This document shows positions 51,091 to 59,690 of a stretch of DNA of 64,000 bases, piece by piece; the stretch's first letter is position 1; each line of letters begins with the position of its first letter. Source of the DNA: Hymenobacter metallicola (GTDB lineage Bacteria > Bacteroidota > Bacteroidia > Cytophagales > Hymenobacteraceae); the NCBI RefSeq assembly GCF_004745645.1, contig NZ_SRMB01000005.1, positions 310,001 through 374,000 on the forward strand, read 5' to 3'. Made by a program: the position numbers and the translations under genes. The notes under the pieces are model-generated. The model was not told the DNA's origin. It was given only the letters and a program-made list of their open reading frames with translations, and searched no databases.

Positions 51091-51390
51091 TTAGTCCTGA
51101 GGCTTGATTTTGGCTTTTTTACGCTTGTCTTTCACTTTCGCGTCGGCGGGCACGGTTTGTACCGCAGGAGCCTGGGTTACGGTCGTGGCGGGCTCCACGG
51201 TTGTAGTCGTCGACTCGACGGTTGTGGTGGCCGGGGTCGTCGTGGTGGCGGGCGTAGCAGGGGTAGCGGGTGTGGCCGGCGTAGCGGGCGTTACCGTGGT
51301 TTGCTTCGTGGTAGTAGTGGTGCTAGACTGGGCCTGAGCCGAATATGCACCCGTAACGAGCAGGGAGGCGAGAACAAGAAGCTTCTTCAT
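51091..51390 (-). CDS. Exported Thr/Pro/Ala low-complexity protein
   Basis: A 99-residue protein with signal peptide MKKLLVLASLLVTGAYSAQA, then a Thr-, Val-, Pro- and Ala-rich region holding about five tandem ATP tripeptides, and a basic tail KDKRKKAKIKPQD. The mature part has no hydrophobic core and is probably disordered, perhaps a cell-surface linker or spacer. The DNA of the ATP units is a nine-base tandem repeat, prone to length changes. No family recognised; a real gene is supported by the signal peptide and the terminator on its 3' side. Confidence 0.65.
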   Translation of the reverse strand: MKKLLVLASLLVTGAYSAQAQSSTTTTTKQTTVTPATPATPATPATPATTTTPATTTVESTTTTVEPATTVTQAPAVQTVPADAKVKDKRKKAKIKPQD

Positions 51391-51569
51391 GGGAGCAAGT
51401 ATGTTTCGTGGATACTAAAGCCGTGTGGAAGGAAAGGCGGCTTTTTGAGTGCCTATAACGAAGCTCGACGGAAAGTGTTGTGCATGGGCTATATCTTGGC
51501 GGAGAAATATTACAACGTCAGTTAGGCAAGAGGGCCCGGAGTAGGGGTGAGTCCGGCCGGCGGGTTTCG

Positions 51570-51577
51570 TATCTTTT
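51570..51577 (+). promoter_or_regulatory. -7-like box TATCTTTT at the AraC gene
   Basis: One base off TAnnTTTG and only 6 bases before the ATG, which predicts a leaderless message. Confidence 0.35.
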
Positions 51578-51583
51578 CGGCCT

Positions 51584-52774
51584 ATGCAGCTCACCATTAC
51601 GCCCCTTGCCGTTCTGCTCTTTGCCGTTATTGCGCAGGCGGGCTTCGCGGCGGCCTTGCTGTGGTCGGGGCCGCATAACCGGGTGCCCAACCGGTTTCTG
51701 GCCCTGCTCATGCTGGCTATTGCCCTGTGGCTGCTCGATGGATTTTTTCGGGTAGCGGGCGTGTACCGACAGCGTCCCGACTGGTATTTTCTGCCTATTT
51801 ATTACTCTCTGGCTTTTGGGCCGCTGCTGTATTTCTACGTGCAAAGCCTGGTTAATTACGACTTTCGGCTGCGGACCCGGCATCTGGCTCACTTCGGGCC
51901 GGTGCTGCTGCAGGCCGCTTTGTACACGGGGCTGAGTACCCAGAGCTACGCCTTTCGCAACGACTTTTGGGAACAGGTGCACCGCCCCTACACCTACCGG
52001 CTGGAGTTTATCGGGACCTGGGTGTCCTTGGCCCTGTATCTGGTGCTGAGCTTGCGCCTGCTGCGGCAGTACCGGCGCTGGCTGGTCGACAATTTCTCGG
52101 AGGTGTCGCAGCTGCGCCTGCAGTGGCTGGGTACCTTGCTGGTGCTGGTAGCCGTGGTTAGCGCGCAGTGGGTGGTGGAAGTGGTATTGCGCGAATTCTT
52201 CGACCTCTACTACCGCTACGACTACTCCACCGAGCTGCTGGGGCTGGTCGTGTTTCTGATTGGGGTAGTGGGGCTGCGGCAGGCCAATATGCAGACCGTG
52301 CATTTCGCGCCCGAAGCGCCCGAAGCCGAAACCGTAATAGTGGCAGCTTCGGCGCTGACCGAAGCCGCGCCCACTACCAGCCCGCCCCAGTCGCCGGCTA
52401 CGACGAAAGAGGCCAAGGAGCCGGCGGTGATAGACGCGGCCGTGCAGGAGCGGATTCGCCGGGCCCTGGAAGACGAGCAGCTTTACCGCAACCCCACGCT
52501 GACGCTGGCCGAGCTGTCGGCCCACACCGGGCTGGCCCCGCGCCTGATTTCGTTCACGGTCAACAACGGCTTTGGCAAGTCCTTCAATGACCTGGTCAAT
52601 GGCTACCGGGTGGCCGAAGTGCAGCGCCGCCTGGCCACCACCGACGATGCGGCTCACCTGACGTTGCTAGGCATTGCCTTCGAGTGCGGATTCAATTCCA
52701 AAACCACGTTTAACCGCATTTTCAAGCAGATTGCCGGCGTCGCCCCGAGCGAATACGCCGCGGGGACCCGCTAA
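51584..52774 (+). CDS. Membrane-bound AraC-family transcriptional regulator
   Basis: A 396-residue protein with six or seven N-terminal transmembrane helices (about 1-225) and a cytoplasmic C-terminal HTH domain (about 290-395) with YRNPTLTLAELSAHTGLAPR, FNDLVNGYRVAEVQRRLA and the second-helix motif IAFECGFNSKTTFNRIFKQI. The linker (about 228-285) is rich in Ala, Glu and Pro. Such 7TM-AraC proteins probably sense a membrane or external signal and bind DNA directly. The downstream 52884-53411 and yceI genes are candidate targets (inference). Confidence 0.9.
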   Translation: MQLTITPLAVLLFAVIAQAGFAAALLWSGPHNRVPNRFLALLMLAIALWLLDGFFRVAGVYRQRPDWYFLPIYYSLAFGPLLYFYVQSLVNYDFRLRTRHLAHFGPVLLQAALYTGLSTQSYAFRNDFWEQVHRPYTYRLEFIGTWVSLALYLVLSLRLLRQYRRWLVDNFSEVSQLRLQWLGTLLVLVAVVSAQWVVEVVLREFFDLYYRYDYSTELLGLVVFLIGVVGLRQANMQTVHFAPEAPEAETVIVAASALTEAAPTTSPPQSPATTKEAKEPAVIDAAVQERIRRALEDEQLYRNPTLTLAELSAHTGLAPRLISFTVNNGFGKSFNDLVNGYRVAEVQRRLATTDDAAHLTLLGIAFECGFNSKTTFNRIFKQIAGVAPSEYAAGTR

Positions 52775-52791
52775 AACCTGGTGCCAAATCC

Positions 52792-52813
52792 GGATCTGGG
52801 ACGTCCCAGATCC
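52792..52813. repeat. 22-bp perfect palindrome
   Basis: GGATCTGGGAC immediately followed by its exact complement GTCCCAGATCC, 18 bases after the AraC-type stop codon and 70 bases before the next ATG. As DNA it looks like a dimeric operator; as RNA it would form a hairpin with little loop. Confidence 0.6.
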
Positions 52814-52883
52814 ACCTGTGGGGCGCTTGCCCCGGCCCGGCCCCCCACCTTCGGACCGTACTTCAACCCCCACGAATACGGCC

Positions 52884-53411
52884 ATGAAAATTCTGCTTCC
52901 GGCGTTGCTGCTGCTCGCCCCCCTTGCCCCGCTCCGGGCCCAGTCGGCCTGGACCGACCACACCCGCGCCCTACCCGACAAGCTCCGGCGCGTGCCGGTG
53001 GGCCTGCAGCTCTGGCACTCGCCCAACCCGAATTATCCCGAACCCAACACCGCTCAGCCCGGGCAGTTTGTGTGGAAGCACCGCACCATGCTGCGCAACG
53101 ACACGGATCAGGAACTGGATATTGTGGAGTGCGGCAGCTTTATCTGGTACAGCGCCGCGGGCTGGCAGGCCAACCTGACGCAAACGCCCGCCGAGTTTGC
53201 CGAGCTATTCAATTGCCCCCAAGGCCGGCTGCGGCCGGGTCAAACCTACACTTTCGCCAAAAATTACCGCTACGCCCGCAGCGCCAACAGCCTCTACGGC
53301 GGCGACGCCCTGTGGTACATTCTGGCCAAAGACGCCAGCGGCCGGCTCTACAAGGGCATGGGCCTGATTGAAACCGAAGCCGAGGTCCAGGTTCCCGGGT
53401 CAGCCAAGTAA
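52884..53411 (+). CDS. Exported protein of unknown function
   Basis: A 175-residue protein with signal peptide MKILLPALLLLAPLAPLRAQ. The mature part contains VWKHRTMLRNDTDQELDIVE, GSFIWYSAAGW, and GRLRPGQTYTFAKNYRYARS, a beta-rich pattern reminiscent of intracellular or periplasmic beta-sandwich proteins, but no known family was recognised. It lies 109 bases after the AraC-type regulator and 32 bases before yceI, so the two small exported proteins may share a transcript. ATG at 52884 is chosen for the signal peptide. Confidence 0.75.
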   Translation: MKILLPALLLLAPLAPLRAQSAWTDHTRALPDKLRRVPVGLQLWHSPNPNYPEPNTAQPGQFVWKHRTMLRNDTDQELDIVECGSFIWYSAAGWQANLTQTPAEFAELFNCPQGRLRPGQTYTFAKNYRYARSANSLYGGDALWYILAKDASGRLYKGMGLIETEAEVQVPGSAK

Positions 53412-53443
53412 TAAGCTCTCATCTCACGCCAGATAGTCTCGTC

Positions 53444-54013
53444 ATGAAAACGTTTTTTGCTCTTTTGCTGACCTGGGCCAGCTTCGCTTTTCAAACCGCG
53501 CCCCTCGTGTATCAGGCCGACCCGGTGGCCAGCAAACTCACCTGGACGGGGCACGCGGAGGTGGGCTCCTGGGCGCCGGCGGGCACGGTGCAGCTGCGGC
53601 GCGGGCAACTGGAAGTAGTGGGCCACGCGCTGCGCAAAGGCCGCTTCGAGGTAGATATGCGCACCATAGCCCACTCCAATACCGACTTGCAACGCCACCT
53701 GCAGGGCACCGATTTTTTCGATGTAGCGCAGTTTCCCACGGCGGTGTTTGAATTGCGGGAAGTCGTAGGGAAGGAGGCCCTGGGGCAGCTTACCCTGCGC
53801 GGCATCACCAAGCCGCTGCGCTTCCCCGTGACCGTGACGCGCACGGGCCGCACGCTGCGGGTGCAGGGCACAGCCACCGTCGACCGGACCCAGTACGGGG
53901 TGCGGTTCAACTCCAGCTCGTTTTTTCAGAACCTGGGCGACCAGGCCATTCGCAACGACTTTCAGCTCACCTTCGACCTGGTGGCTACTGCCGGGGCTGG
54001 GCCGGCGCAGTAG
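53444..54013 (+). CDS. YceI-family periplasmic protein
   Basis: A 189-residue lipocalin-like beta-barrel that binds isoprenoid-type lipids in characterised members. A signal peptide (MKTFFALLLTWASFAFQ) is followed by YQADPVASKLTWTGHAEVG, a YceI motif set with DMRTIAHSNTDLQRHLQGTD, FFDVAQFPTAVFELREV and LTLRGITKPLRFPVTV. Length is normal. It lies just after an unknown exported protein on the same strand. Confidence 0.93.
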   Translation: MKTFFALLLTWASFAFQTAPLVYQADPVASKLTWTGHAEVGSWAPAGTVQLRRGQLEVVGHALRKGRFEVDMRTIAHSNTDLQRHLQGTDFFDVAQFPTAVFELREVVGKEALGQLTLRGITKPLRFPVTVTRTGRTLRVQGTATVDRTQYGVRFNSSSFFQNLGDQAIRNDFQLTFDLVATAGAGPAQ

Positions 54014-54130
54014 GGCGGCATCTCCCACGTAGCGGTGTGCGTAGAGCCAGGATTAGCTATTTTCCCACCCGCCGGCTCACAAAATGGCCCCGGACCGGTT
54101 TACCTGCCGCAACCCTGACCACTCCGCCTC

Positions 54131-54985
54131 ATGCGCACCATCAAGAAAATTCACCGCGCCGCCTATTCGCCCATCGGCGACCTGACTACTTATTCGCCGC
54201 TGCCCTCGCGCACCCTCGACCAGGTTGACCCCTTCCTGTTTCTGAATCACCACGGCCCCCAAACCTACCGTCCGCACAACAACGGGCTGCCCTTCGGGCC
54301 CCATCCGCACCGGGGGATGGAAACCGTCACCTTTATTCTCGACGGCGACATTATGCACAAGGACAGCGGCGGCCACGAAAGCGTGATTACCGCCGGGGGC
54401 GTGCAGTGGATGACCGCTGGCCGCGGCCTGATTCATGCCGAAGTATCGTCGTCCGAGTTTAAACAGCAGGGTGGGCCCCTGGAAATTCTGCAGCTGTGGG
54501 TCAACCTGCCGGCCCGCCTGAAAATGACCGAGCCCCGCTATATCGGCCTGCAAAAGGAAGACATTCCCAGCCTTACCCTCGACGAGGGCCGGGTCACGGT
54601 GAACCTGATTTCCGGCGACTGGCAGGGGCACCAGCCCGCTTTCGAAACCTTGTCGGAGGTGAGCCTGAACACGATTTTCTTCCAGCCCGGGGGCCAAATC
54701 GAGGTGCCGGTGCCCGCCGCCCACAATATTTTCTTCTACATCATCCGCGGGCAGCTCACCGTCAACGGGCAGGCGGTAGAGGCTCTGAACCTGGTCGAGT
54801 TCAACAACGACGGCGACGCGCTCCGCATCGAGGCCGGCCCCGAAAGCGTGTTGCTCTTCGGCCACGCCCAGCCTTTCAACGAGCCCGTGGTGGCCCAGGG
54901 GCCGTTCGTGATGAACACGGAAGCCGAAATCTACCAGGCCTACGACGACTACCGCCGGGGCAAGTTCGGGCAGTGGCAGCACTAA
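54131..54985 (+). CDS. Pirin-family protein
   Basis: A 284-residue bicupin of the pirin family, some of whose members act as quercetinases or redox-dependent regulators. The N-terminal cupin keeps the metal ligands in FGPHPHRGMETVTF (two histidines), then RGLIHAEVSS (His and Glu). The second cupin follows with IEVPVPAAHNIFFYIIRGQL. Cytoplasmic, no signal peptide. An iron-dependent dioxygenase function is possible but not certain. Confidence 0.92.
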   Translation: MRTIKKIHRAAYSPIGDLTTYSPLPSRTLDQVDPFLFLNHHGPQTYRPHNNGLPFGPHPHRGMETVTFILDGDIMHKDSGGHESVITAGGVQWMTAGRGLIHAEVSSSEFKQQGGPLEILQLWVNLPARLKMTEPRYIGLQKEDIPSLTLDEGRVTVNLISGDWQGHQPAFETLSEVSLNTIFFQPGGQIEVPVPAAHNIFFYIIRGQLTVNGQAVEALNLVEFNNDGDALRIEAGPESVLLFGHAQPFNEPVVAQGPFVMNTEAEIYQAYDDYRRGKFGQWQH

Positions 54986-55032
54986 TAGGGCAGGAGCCTT
55001 GTGGTTCTATGCAACGACGCCGTCCCCGGGTT

Positions 55033-56466
55033 TTACTTCTCCATTCGCTCAAACACCACGTAGCCGTGGGGCGGCAGGGGCAGCTTGGTAGCGGCGGCCA
55101 GGCGCAGGAGCTTGCCGGTGAAGACCTCCCGGTAGTTGCCCGGCAGCTTATCTTGTAAGGTGAGCTGTCGGCGCTGGGGCCCCACGTTCACGGCCACCAG
55201 TATGCCCGAAGCCTTTTTCTGCCGCGTGAAGGCGAATACGTCGGTTGAGTCGGGGGTGGGCAGGCTGGTCAACTCGCTGCACGGGTCGCCGTTGAGCAGG
55301 GCCGGGTGGTCCTTTTTAAGCGTGAGCAGCTTGGTGTAGAAGTTTTCCAGCGGGTAGTTGCCCCAGGCAATTGTGTCTTTATCGAAGAAGGCCAGGCGTT
55401 TGGTCAGACCAGCTTCCTGGCCGGTATACACCATGGGCATGCCGGGCAGCATGGCTGCCAGCACCGCCATGGGCAAGACGTTGGGGCCTAAACGCTCGTA
55501 CTCGCTGCCGTCCCAGCTGTTGATGTCGTGGCTGGAAGTAAAGTTCATCAGGTAGACGCTGCGGGGATACAAGCGCCGTTCCCGGGCTAGGTAAGCATTG
55601 ATATCGTGGGCGGGGCGCTGGCGGCGGGCCACGCTGTCGAGCACGTCGTGCAGGCGCAGGCCGTAGGTCATGTCGAAGGCTTTTTCCAGCAGGTGGGTAT
55701 TGGGATCAAACTCGCCGGGCTTGAGGAAGGTGGGCGGGAACAGCTCGTCCCACTCGGCCAGCATAAATACCGGCTTGATTTTCTCCAGCTCGGCCCGGGT
55801 TTGTTCCCAGAACGGCGTAGGCACCAGGCCGGCTACGTCGCAGCGGAAGCCGTCGAGGTTGGCCTCGCGCACCCAATAGGCCATGCTTTCCCGCATGTAC
55901 TCTTGTAGCTCGGGTTTGCTATAGTCGAGGTCAATGACGTCCTGCCAATCGGCCACCGGGGGCCGAAACCGGCCGTCGGCGCCTTTGGTAAACCAGTCGG
56001 GGTGCTCCTGGGCCAGCTTGCTGTCCCAGCTGGTGTGGTTGGCCACCCAGTCCAGAATGACGTGCATGCCCAGCTTGTGGGCTTCAGCCACCAAGTGCTG
56101 CACATCAGCCATCGTACCCAGCTCCGGGTTTACGGCCCGGTAGTCGCGGATGGAGTAGGGGCTGCCCAGCTTACCCTTGCGGTGTTGCTCACCAATGGGC
56201 TGAATCGGCATCAGCCACAGAATGCCCACGCCCATTTTCTGCAGGCGGGGCAGGTGGGCTTCGAAGGCCCTGATCGTGCCCTCGGGCGTGTACTGGCGGA
56301 TATTGACTTCGTAGATACTGGCCGTACGGGCCCATTCCGGGTGCTTGACGGAATAGGCCGCCGGAATGTCGGCGCAGGGTTGGGTGGCCGAGTCCGCGGA
56401 GTTGGAAGTGCAGGCCGCCAGCAGCAAACCAGTGCCGAGCAGGGCCGAAAGAAGACGGTAGCGCAT
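55033..56466 (-). CDS. Secreted alpha-amylase-type lipoprotein (GH13)
   Basis: A 477-residue glycoside hydrolase family 13 enzyme acting on alpha-glucans. A lipobox (LSALLGTGLLLAAC) predicts an envelope-anchored lipoprotein. The barrel has SIYEVNIRQYTPEGTIRAFE, LWLMPIQPIGE and DWVANHTSWDS, and the catalytic triad is intact: nucleophile D210 in DGFRCD, acid/base E238 in MLAEWDE, and D314 in SSHDINSWD. A C-terminal all-beta domain closes the protein. ATG at 56466 begins the signal peptide. There is no susCD pair next to it, so starch uptake must rely on distant genes if it serves growth on starch. Confidence 0.92.
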   Translation of the reverse strand: MRYRLLSALLGTGLLLAACTSNSADSATQPCADIPAAYSVKHPEWARTASIYEVNIRQYTPEGTIRAFEAHLPRLQKMGVGILWLMPIQPIGEQHRKGKLGSPYSIRDYRAVNPELGTMADVQHLVAEAHKLGMHVILDWVANHTSWDSKLAQEHPDWFTKGADGRFRPPVADWQDVIDLDYSKPELQEYMRESMAYWVREANLDGFRCDVAGLVPTPFWEQTRAELEKIKPVFMLAEWDELFPPTFLKPGEFDPNTHLLEKAFDMTYGLRLHDVLDSVARRQRPAHDINAYLARERRLYPRSVYLMNFTSSHDINSWDGSEYERLGPNVLPMAVLAAMLPGMPMVYTGQEAGLTKRLAFFDKDTIAWGNYPLENFYTKLLTLKKDHPALLNGDPCSELTSLPTPDSTDVFAFTRQKKASGILVAVNVGPQRRQLTLQDKLPGNYREVFTGKLLRLAAATKLPLPPHGYVVFERMEK

Positions 56467-56570
56467 GCGGGCAAATACAGGTTTTTCGGCCAAAGTCAGG
56501 ACCTGTTCCGCCGCCACCGGCTTGCTCTACCCTTCAAGCCCGAGTAGCCGATAGACAATGGAGCCGCCAC

Positions 56571-56607
56571 AAAAAAAGCCCCGCCAGCTACCGGCGGGGC
56601 TTTTTTT
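56571..56607 (-). terminator. Terminator between aldo/keto reductase and amylase
   Basis: AAAAAAAGCCCCGCC, a 7-nt loop, and its complement ending in seven Ts. On the minus strand it ends the aldo/keto reductase message, 17 bases after its stop. Confidence 0.9.
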
Positions 56608-56623
56608 GTTCTAGTAAGGCTGC

Positions 56624-57577
56624 TCAGGCGCTGGCCTGGCCCAGCTCCGCTATGTCTTCCGGGCTGAGCTGGAGTTCCGTGGCTTGCAGCAACTCGGTGA
56701 CCTGCTCGGGGCTGGTAGCCGAAGCAATGGGAGCCGTGAGGCCGGGCTGGGCCATAATCCAGGCCAGGGCCACCTGGGCGGGCGTGGCCTGCTGGCGGGC
56801 CGCCACCGCGTCGAGCGACTGAAGAAGGCGCAGGCCTTTGTCGTTGAGGTACTTCTGGCCCACGCCCCCGCCCCGGGCGCTTTTTTGCAGGTCGGCCTCC
56901 GAGCGGTACTTGCCCGTGAGGAAGCCTGCGGCCAGGCCGTAGTAGGGAATTACGCCGATGTTCTGCTCCTGCACCAAGGGCCGCAGGTGCTGTTCGAAAT
57001 CGGCCCGGTCGTAGAGGTTGTAGAGGGGCTGCAGGGTTTCGTAGCGGGGCAGGCCGTGCTTTTCACTGGCTTGCAGGGATTCGCGCAGGCGCTCGGCCGT
57101 AAAGTTGGAGGCCCCGATGACGCGCACCTTGCCTGCTTTCACCAGTTGGGCATACGCCTCCAGGGTTTCCTCGACCGGCACGGTGGGGTCGTCCTTGTGC
57201 GACTGGTAGAGGTCGATGTAGTCGGTTTGCAGGCGCCGCAGGGAGCCTTCCACGGCCCGCAGAATGTAGTTTTTCGCCAGGCCTTTGTTGTCGGCATTCA
57301 CTTCCCAGCCTACTTTGGTGGCAATAACCACGTCGTCGCGGCGGCCGCGCTGCTTGAGCCACTGGCCGATGATGGTTTCGGATTCGCCACCCACGTGGCC
57401 GGGCACCCACACCGAGTAGCCGTCGGCGGTGTCAATAGCATTGCCGCCCCCGGCCACAAAGGCGTCGAGGATACGGAAGGAAGTAGCCTGGTCGGCCGTC
57501 CAGCCAAAGACGTTGCCACCGAGAACCAGGGGAGCAATAGAGAGGTCGGAGCGACCCAGAGGACGAGAGGAGGTCAT
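56624..57577 (-). CDS. Aldo/keto reductase
   Basis: A 317-residue NADPH-dependent oxidoreductase with the TIM-barrel catalytic set: D and Y in GNAIDTADGYSVW, K in VIATKVGWEV and H in DLYQSHKDD. It starts with RPLGRSDLSIAPLVLGGNVFGW, typical of the YajO/AKR11-12-like group acting on a range of aldehydes. The cofactor-binding end (ASATSPEQVTELLQATELQL) is present. Substrate unknown. It is transcribed alone. Confidence 0.94.
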   Translation of the reverse strand: MTSSRPLGRSDLSIAPLVLGGNVFGWTADQATSFRILDAFVAGGGNAIDTADGYSVWVPGHVGGESETIIGQWLKQRGRRDDVVIATKVGWEVNADNKGLAKNYILRAVEGSLRRLQTDYIDLYQSHKDDPTVPVEETLEAYAQLVKAGKVRVIGASNFTAERLRESLQASEKHGLPRYETLQPLYNLYDRADFEQHLRPLVQEQNIGVIPYYGLAAGFLTGKYRSEADLQKSARGGGVGQKYLNDKGLRLLQSLDAVAARQQATPAQVALAWIMAQPGLTAPIASATSPEQVTELLQATELQLSPEDIAELGQASA

Positions 57578-57826
57578 AATATTAAAAAAAGACTATGCAG
57601 TGAAGAGTGCGGCCGAATTCGGCGGCAGCGTAGTAGTACTGTTGGCGCCGCAAATTGTTTTATTGGGCTGACTTGGCTGCGGGGTAATCCGTTCGTAATC
57701 AGGGTGGAAGGGAAAGAAGGGTAGGTTTTGTGTTCGTGCTGCTGATAAAAATTGCAGTGGCGCAGCGACTTTCGAATAGAATCTGCCGTACAATTTCTCT
57801 AGTTGTCACGCTTAAGGATGCTTCCC

Positions 57827-58234
57827 ATGACCAAACATGGTTTTCTGCTGCTCGCCCTGGTACTAAGTTTTAGCGCTGCGCCGGTAGCGGCCCAATCCGG
57901 CAAGGCGGTTCGGAGTGCGGCGGCCGGGGGCAACACGCAGTACCTGGTGCTGCTCAAAAAAGCCGAACAGCTTCGGCAGGCCGATCTGGAAACCGTGGCC
58001 ACTATCCGGGCCGGGCACGTGGCCCACTTGCAGCAGCTCACCCAGCAAGGGCGCCTCACCCTGGCCGGCCGCTGCCCGGGCGCCGACAGCGCGCTGGGGG
58101 GCATGTATATCCTGCGGGCCGCCAGCTACGAGGAAGCCCGCCGCCTCACCGAAACCGACCCCGCCGTGCAGGCCGGCAGCCTGACGATGGAAATCTACCC
58201 CTGGGAGAAGCAGGACTTGGGCAAACGTCCTTAG
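57827..58234 (+). CDS. Exported YCII-like protein
   Basis: A 135-residue protein with a signal peptide (MTKHGFLLLALVLSFSAAPVAA) and a C-terminal domain with TQYLVLLKKAE, TIRAGHVAHLQQLTQQGRLTLAGR, MYILRAASYEEARRLTETDP and AVQAGSLTMEIYPW, the pattern of the YCII/dimeric ferredoxin-like fold. YCII proteins are usually cytoplasmic, so export is unusual. The starts at 57818 and 57827 are both possible; 57827 best fits the signal peptide. It is the first of three plus-strand genes to 59661. Confidence 0.82.
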   Translation: MTKHGFLLLALVLSFSAAPVAAQSGKAVRSAAAGGNTQYLVLLKKAEQLRQADLETVATIRAGHVAHLQQLTQQGRLTLAGRCPGADSALGGMYILRAASYEEARRLTETDPAVQAGSLTMEIYPWEKQDLGKRP

Positions 58235-58353
58235 TGGGCCGCGGCCCGGCAAAGTCCACTATCTTGCGGCGGGCTGCTACTGCTGCTGGTTTGGCCCAGC
58301 TGCTGCCCGGGCGGCTTGCCCCGCTGTAACCTTTCTTTTTCGTCTGCTGCCTG

Positions 58354-59160
58354 ATGCGTATTCTGGCCTTGTCTGTCTTGTTGCTGCTGGTTCGGCTGAG
58401 CGCCCACGGGCAGGCGCTTACCGAGCGGGATTTCAAAAAGTATTTCGACAGCTACGGCCTGCGCGGCTCGTTTTTGCTCTACGACCAGAAGGCCAACCAC
58501 TTCACGGCCTACGACGTGGCCCGCTGCAACCAGGGTTTTCTGCCCGGCGCCACCTTCGACATTGCCAATACGCTGGTTGGGCTCGAAACGGGCGTGATTC
58601 CCGATACCAGCCACGTGTTTGCCTGGGACCAGACCAAGCGCGAAAACGAAGCCTGGAACCAGAATCTGCGGCTGCGCCAAGCCCTGCGCCTGCAGTGCCT
58701 GCCCTGTATGCAGCAAGTCGCGCAGGAAATAGGCGTGCGCCAGTATCAGCAGAGCTTGCTCAAGCTCAAGTTCGGCCAGATGGTGGTGACGCCCGAAGTG
58801 CTGCAAACCTTCTGGCTGGGCGGCGTTTCCCGGATTTCGCAGTTTCAGATGGTCAATTTCCTGCGCCACCTCTACGAGGAAAAGCTGCCGCCTGCCCCCC
58901 GTAACCAGGCCCTGACCAAGCAACTGTTTCGGCTGAAAGCCACGCCCCAATACAAGCTCTACGGCACCAGCGGCCACACCCTGCGGGCCAAGCTGACCAA
59001 TGGCTGGTTTGTGGGTTGGCTGGAACAGGGCGGCAACGTCTATCTGTTTGCCCTGAATGCCGAGCCCAAGGACGGCAAGCCCGCCGACGAAAAGTTTATC
59101 GGTGGCCGCCAGGCCATTGCCGAGCTCATTCTGCAGGATCTGGCCCTGCTGCCCAACTAA
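58354..59160 (+). CDS. Class D beta-lactamase homologue lacking all catalytic motifs
   Basis: A 268-residue exported protein (signal peptide MRILALSVLLLLVRLSAHG) aligned by eye along its whole length to OXA-type enzymes: FLPGATFDIANTLVGLETGV near 62-81, FAWDQTKRE, FWLGGVSRISQFQMVNFL and GWFVGWLEQGGNVYLFAL. The active site is replaced: S-T-F-K is A66-T-F-D69 (codons GCC and GAC), S-x-V is Q114-C-L116, Y-G-N is F140-G-Q142, and K-T-G is T205-S-G207. The scaffold is conserved while hydrolysis is impossible by the known mechanism. It may bind peptidoglycan or a partner instead. The reading frame is intact and codon use is normal. Confidence 0.85.
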   Translation: MRILALSVLLLLVRLSAHGQALTERDFKKYFDSYGLRGSFLLYDQKANHFTAYDVARCNQGFLPGATFDIANTLVGLETGVIPDTSHVFAWDQTKRENEAWNQNLRLRQALRLQCLPCMQQVAQEIGVRQYQQSLLKLKFGQMVVTPEVLQTFWLGGVSRISQFQMVNFLRHLYEEKLPPAPRNQALTKQLFRLKATPQYKLYGTSGHTLRAKLTNGWFVGWLEQGGNVYLFALNAEPKDGKPADEKFIGGRQAIAELILQDLALLPN

Positions 59161-59208
59161 GCCGGGGCGGCGGCGGCGTATGCCAATGCTTTACCTTGTC
59201 TTCACCCG

Positions 59209-59661
59209 ATGAAATGGAATGTGCGAGAATGGCTGCAACGCTACGGGCCGGCCGAGGTGCTGTCGATTCTGGCGACGCTGGCAGCAGCTGGCCTCACCTT
59301 TCAGCTCACCGGTAGCTACGTGAGTACGGCCCTGGCGGGCACCTGGGCCGGCAACGCGGCGTATTTTGGCTACATACTGGCCCTGGATATTTGGCAGACG
59401 CGGCGGCAGCTGCGGGCGGCGGGCCGGGCCTACTCTGCCCACACGCTGGGGCGCAACCTGCGGGCCTTGGTCGTGGAGTTTGGCCTGGCCGAGGTCTTCG
59501 ACAGCCTGCTGATTCGTCCGGCCCTGATGTACTACCTGCCCAAGGCAGTCGGCAGCTTGTCGGGCGGCATTCTGCTGGCCAAAATCCTGGCCGACGTTAC
59601 TTTTTACGTGCCCGCTATTGTCAGCTACGAGCTGAGCAAAAAACGCCTGCGCCGCTTCTAG
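59209..59661 (+). CDS. Small polytopic membrane protein, unknown function
   Basis: A 150-residue protein with about four hydrophobic segments (near 13-33, 40-60, 92-110, 115-135), charged ends (MKWNVREWLQRYGPAEVL; SKKRLRRF) and a repeat of the short motif PAEVL / LAEVF at residues 14 and 93, which suggests an internal duplication. No family recognised. It lies 48 bases after the inactive class D homologue and convergent with the GH31 gene. Confidence 0.7.
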   Translation: MKWNVREWLQRYGPAEVLSILATLAAAGLTFQLTGSYVSTALAGTWAGNAAYFGYILALDIWQTRRQLRAAGRAYSAHTLGRNLRALVVEFGLAEVFDSLLIRPALMYYLPKAVGSLSGGILLAKILADVTFYVPAIVSYELSKKRLRRF

Positions 59662-59690
59662 GTCCCGGGCTTTTTTCCTTTATCCCCGGT

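Noticed and set aside
51180..51330. Short tandem units resembling a CRISPR array
   Set aside because: The repeats are nine-base coding units of an ATP tripeptide with no spacers; no cas genes are present.
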